A stretch of DNA of 64,000 nt from Batrachochytrium dendrobatidis JAM81 (taxonomy: Eukaryota > Chytridiomycota > Chytridiomycetes > Rhizophydiales): contig NW_006281116.1 in assembly GCF_000203795.2 (NCBI RefSeq), positions 389,195 to 453,194 of the forward strand, given 5' to 3'. A program made the translations under genes and the position numbers. The notes beneath the pieces were generated by a model. That model worked only from the letters and a program-made list of their open reading frames with translations. It had not been told where the DNA came from and made no database searches. Of this stretch, positions 63,001-64,000 are shown piece by piece; position 1 is the first letter of the stretch; each line of letters starts with the position of its first letter.

Positions 63001-64000
63001 CAAGAGAGACCTGTTTTTGCTGCAGACTTTCGAGTAACTTGTCAAGTTTTAATCCAAAAGGAACAGATTTACTTAGTTCTGAAAAAGGTATATTTCCAAA
63101 CAAGTCATCTATCCAGTTGTCGTATGTTTTGGAAGATGTGCCCGTTCGCCTTGAGATGGTAAACTGGGATTCTTTTGGAAAGGTAACTTGAGATTGGGCA
63201 GCGAGGACAGTGGATGCAAACTTGACCATGTCTTGAAACACATTTTTTCTGGATAGGTGATCATAGATATGGATGGATTCAAATACGGACAGAGTTTCAT
63301 TTTGGACAGGAGATTTATCAGTATATCCTGCCTTGACGGTAGTTTCGTCCAGTTTATCTTCAGGCTGGCCGTGTCGTTGCAAGTATACATCTACATAATC
63401 TGACATGATCAATCAAATGGATTGAGAACAAGTTAGTTGAGATGAATGAATCAAGCAATACAAGGATGATGCATGATAAAACACACCGGAACCACCCGAT
63501 CGCGACAAAAGTCTATCAGAAGGAAGCCTATATTCATACTTGTGCAACGGTTTTAAGCCATGCACTGAGGAATCCGATACAAACAGAGGCGGAGTGATAT
63601 TTTGTTTTTGGAATCGTTTTAGATGTTGCTGCGAAGGTTCCTGATGTTGTTGTTGAAACAGATTTTGATGTTGTTGCTGTTGTAAAAATTGCTGCTGTTG
63701 TATATGTTGAAGCAATTGAGGTTGTAAAATCTGAGGTTGAAGTTTTGGATTAAGCTGTGGAGCATGAGCAGCTTGCATGGACACGGACGAACCAGACTGA
63801 GAGAGTTGAATGTGTTGCTGCACGCCAGACTGAAGCATTGGTTGAAATTGAGGCATTTGACGTAATCGTTGTGCAGAGCCAGTCATAGGATATGGATTAC
63901 GTTGAGAAGCAGTTGATATTGCAGTAACATCTGAATCATCCAGCATTGCAGATTGCATTTGCTGTCGTGAATCCGGTCTATCCCGAAATTGAGAAAGTCC
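57077..64000 (-). CDS. MED12: Mediator kinase-module subunit MED12 (Srb8), 5' end outside the window
   Basis: Large nuclear protein that activates the Cdk8-cyclin C kinase module and docks it on Mediator. The first visible exon is Gln-rich (HIQQQQFLQQQQHQ) and ends with PPLFVSDS-type sequence, then HKYEYRLPSDRLLSRSG. Its frame is open to base 64000, so the gene may start upstream; otherwise MQSAMLDDSDV at 63958 is the first Met. The next exon has DYVDVYLQRHGQPEDKLDET, GFKL-type repeats and VRATWAIKMIGVTDLASSSR, matching the Med12 domain. Exons between about 59826 and 62600 encode helical segments with short introns. The final exon (57077-59845) encodes about 900 residues: helical repeats, then a Ser/Thr/Pro-rich tail ending KAIKKHN. 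Roughly 2,000 residues in all, as expected for MED12. Central exon borders are approximate. Confidence 0.82.
63640..63730. repeat. Low-complexity CAA/CAG (poly-Gln) tract in MED12
   Basis: The minus strand encodes clustered Gln (LLQHIQQQQFLQQQQHQ and LFQQQHQEPSQQHL). Such tracts are common in Mediator subunits and are prone to length variation. Confidence 0.8.

Overview
This is a nuclear window from a flagellated fungus. Most genes are split by short GT-AG introns, intergenic spaces are a few hundred bases, the DNA is AT-rich, and there are two eukaryotic tRNA genes. It contains an intraflagellar-transport gene (IFT74), which Dikarya and Mucoromycota lack, alongside fungal-type genes such as Abp1 and a GPI-anchored pepsin-like protease. 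A chytrid is the best fit, and a Batrachochytrium/Rhizophydiales-type genome is my guess. There are no operons, phage genes or CRISPR arrays.

Layout. Bases 1-4.0 kb are dead mobile DNA: a decayed non-LTR reverse transcriptase abutting a broken hAT transposon whose ends carry clustered GCGAAA motifs. From 4.3 to 9.7 kb are tRNA-Ile(AAU), a Rac GTPase, a very small four-exon SF3B5 gene in which no exon exceeds 124 nt, and head-to-head ribosomal genes RPS9/RPL21. From 9.9 to 19.6 kb are NDOR1/Tah18, an OS-9 lectin, an unknown protein with an N-terminal anchor and a CaaX tail, and a POMGNT2-like GT61 glycosyltransferase. From 20 to 31 kb are a coiled-coil protein, a histidine phosphatase, ALG11, POT1 and ATP synthase OSCP. 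From 31 to 45 kb are a BTB protein, IFT74, a TAF3-like PHD protein, a secreted aspartyl protease and an unrecognised small gene. From 45 to 64 kb are tRNA-Pro(AGG), MMS19, P5C dehydrogenase, POLR1C, Abp1/drebrin-like and MED12, whose 5' end leaves the window.

Functional themes. NDOR1 and MMS19 act at the start and end of cytosolic Fe-S protein assembly. OS-9, ALG11 and the POMGNT2-like enzyme belong to secretory-pathway glycosylation and quality control. MED12, TAF3 and POLR1C serve transcription. Rac and Abp1 serve cortical actin. These look like ordinary neighbours, not a co-regulated cluster.

The least explained material is a family of short, TA-flanked elements with CCGTATTCACGT termini. 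One copy sits inside an ALG11 intron, others lie in promoters, and related blocks recur near 16.5 and 25 kb. I found no clear new multi-gene system.

Coordinates of split genes run from start codon to stop codon. Where I could make the reading frame close across every junction I give the exons; elsewhere the exon edges are approximate.
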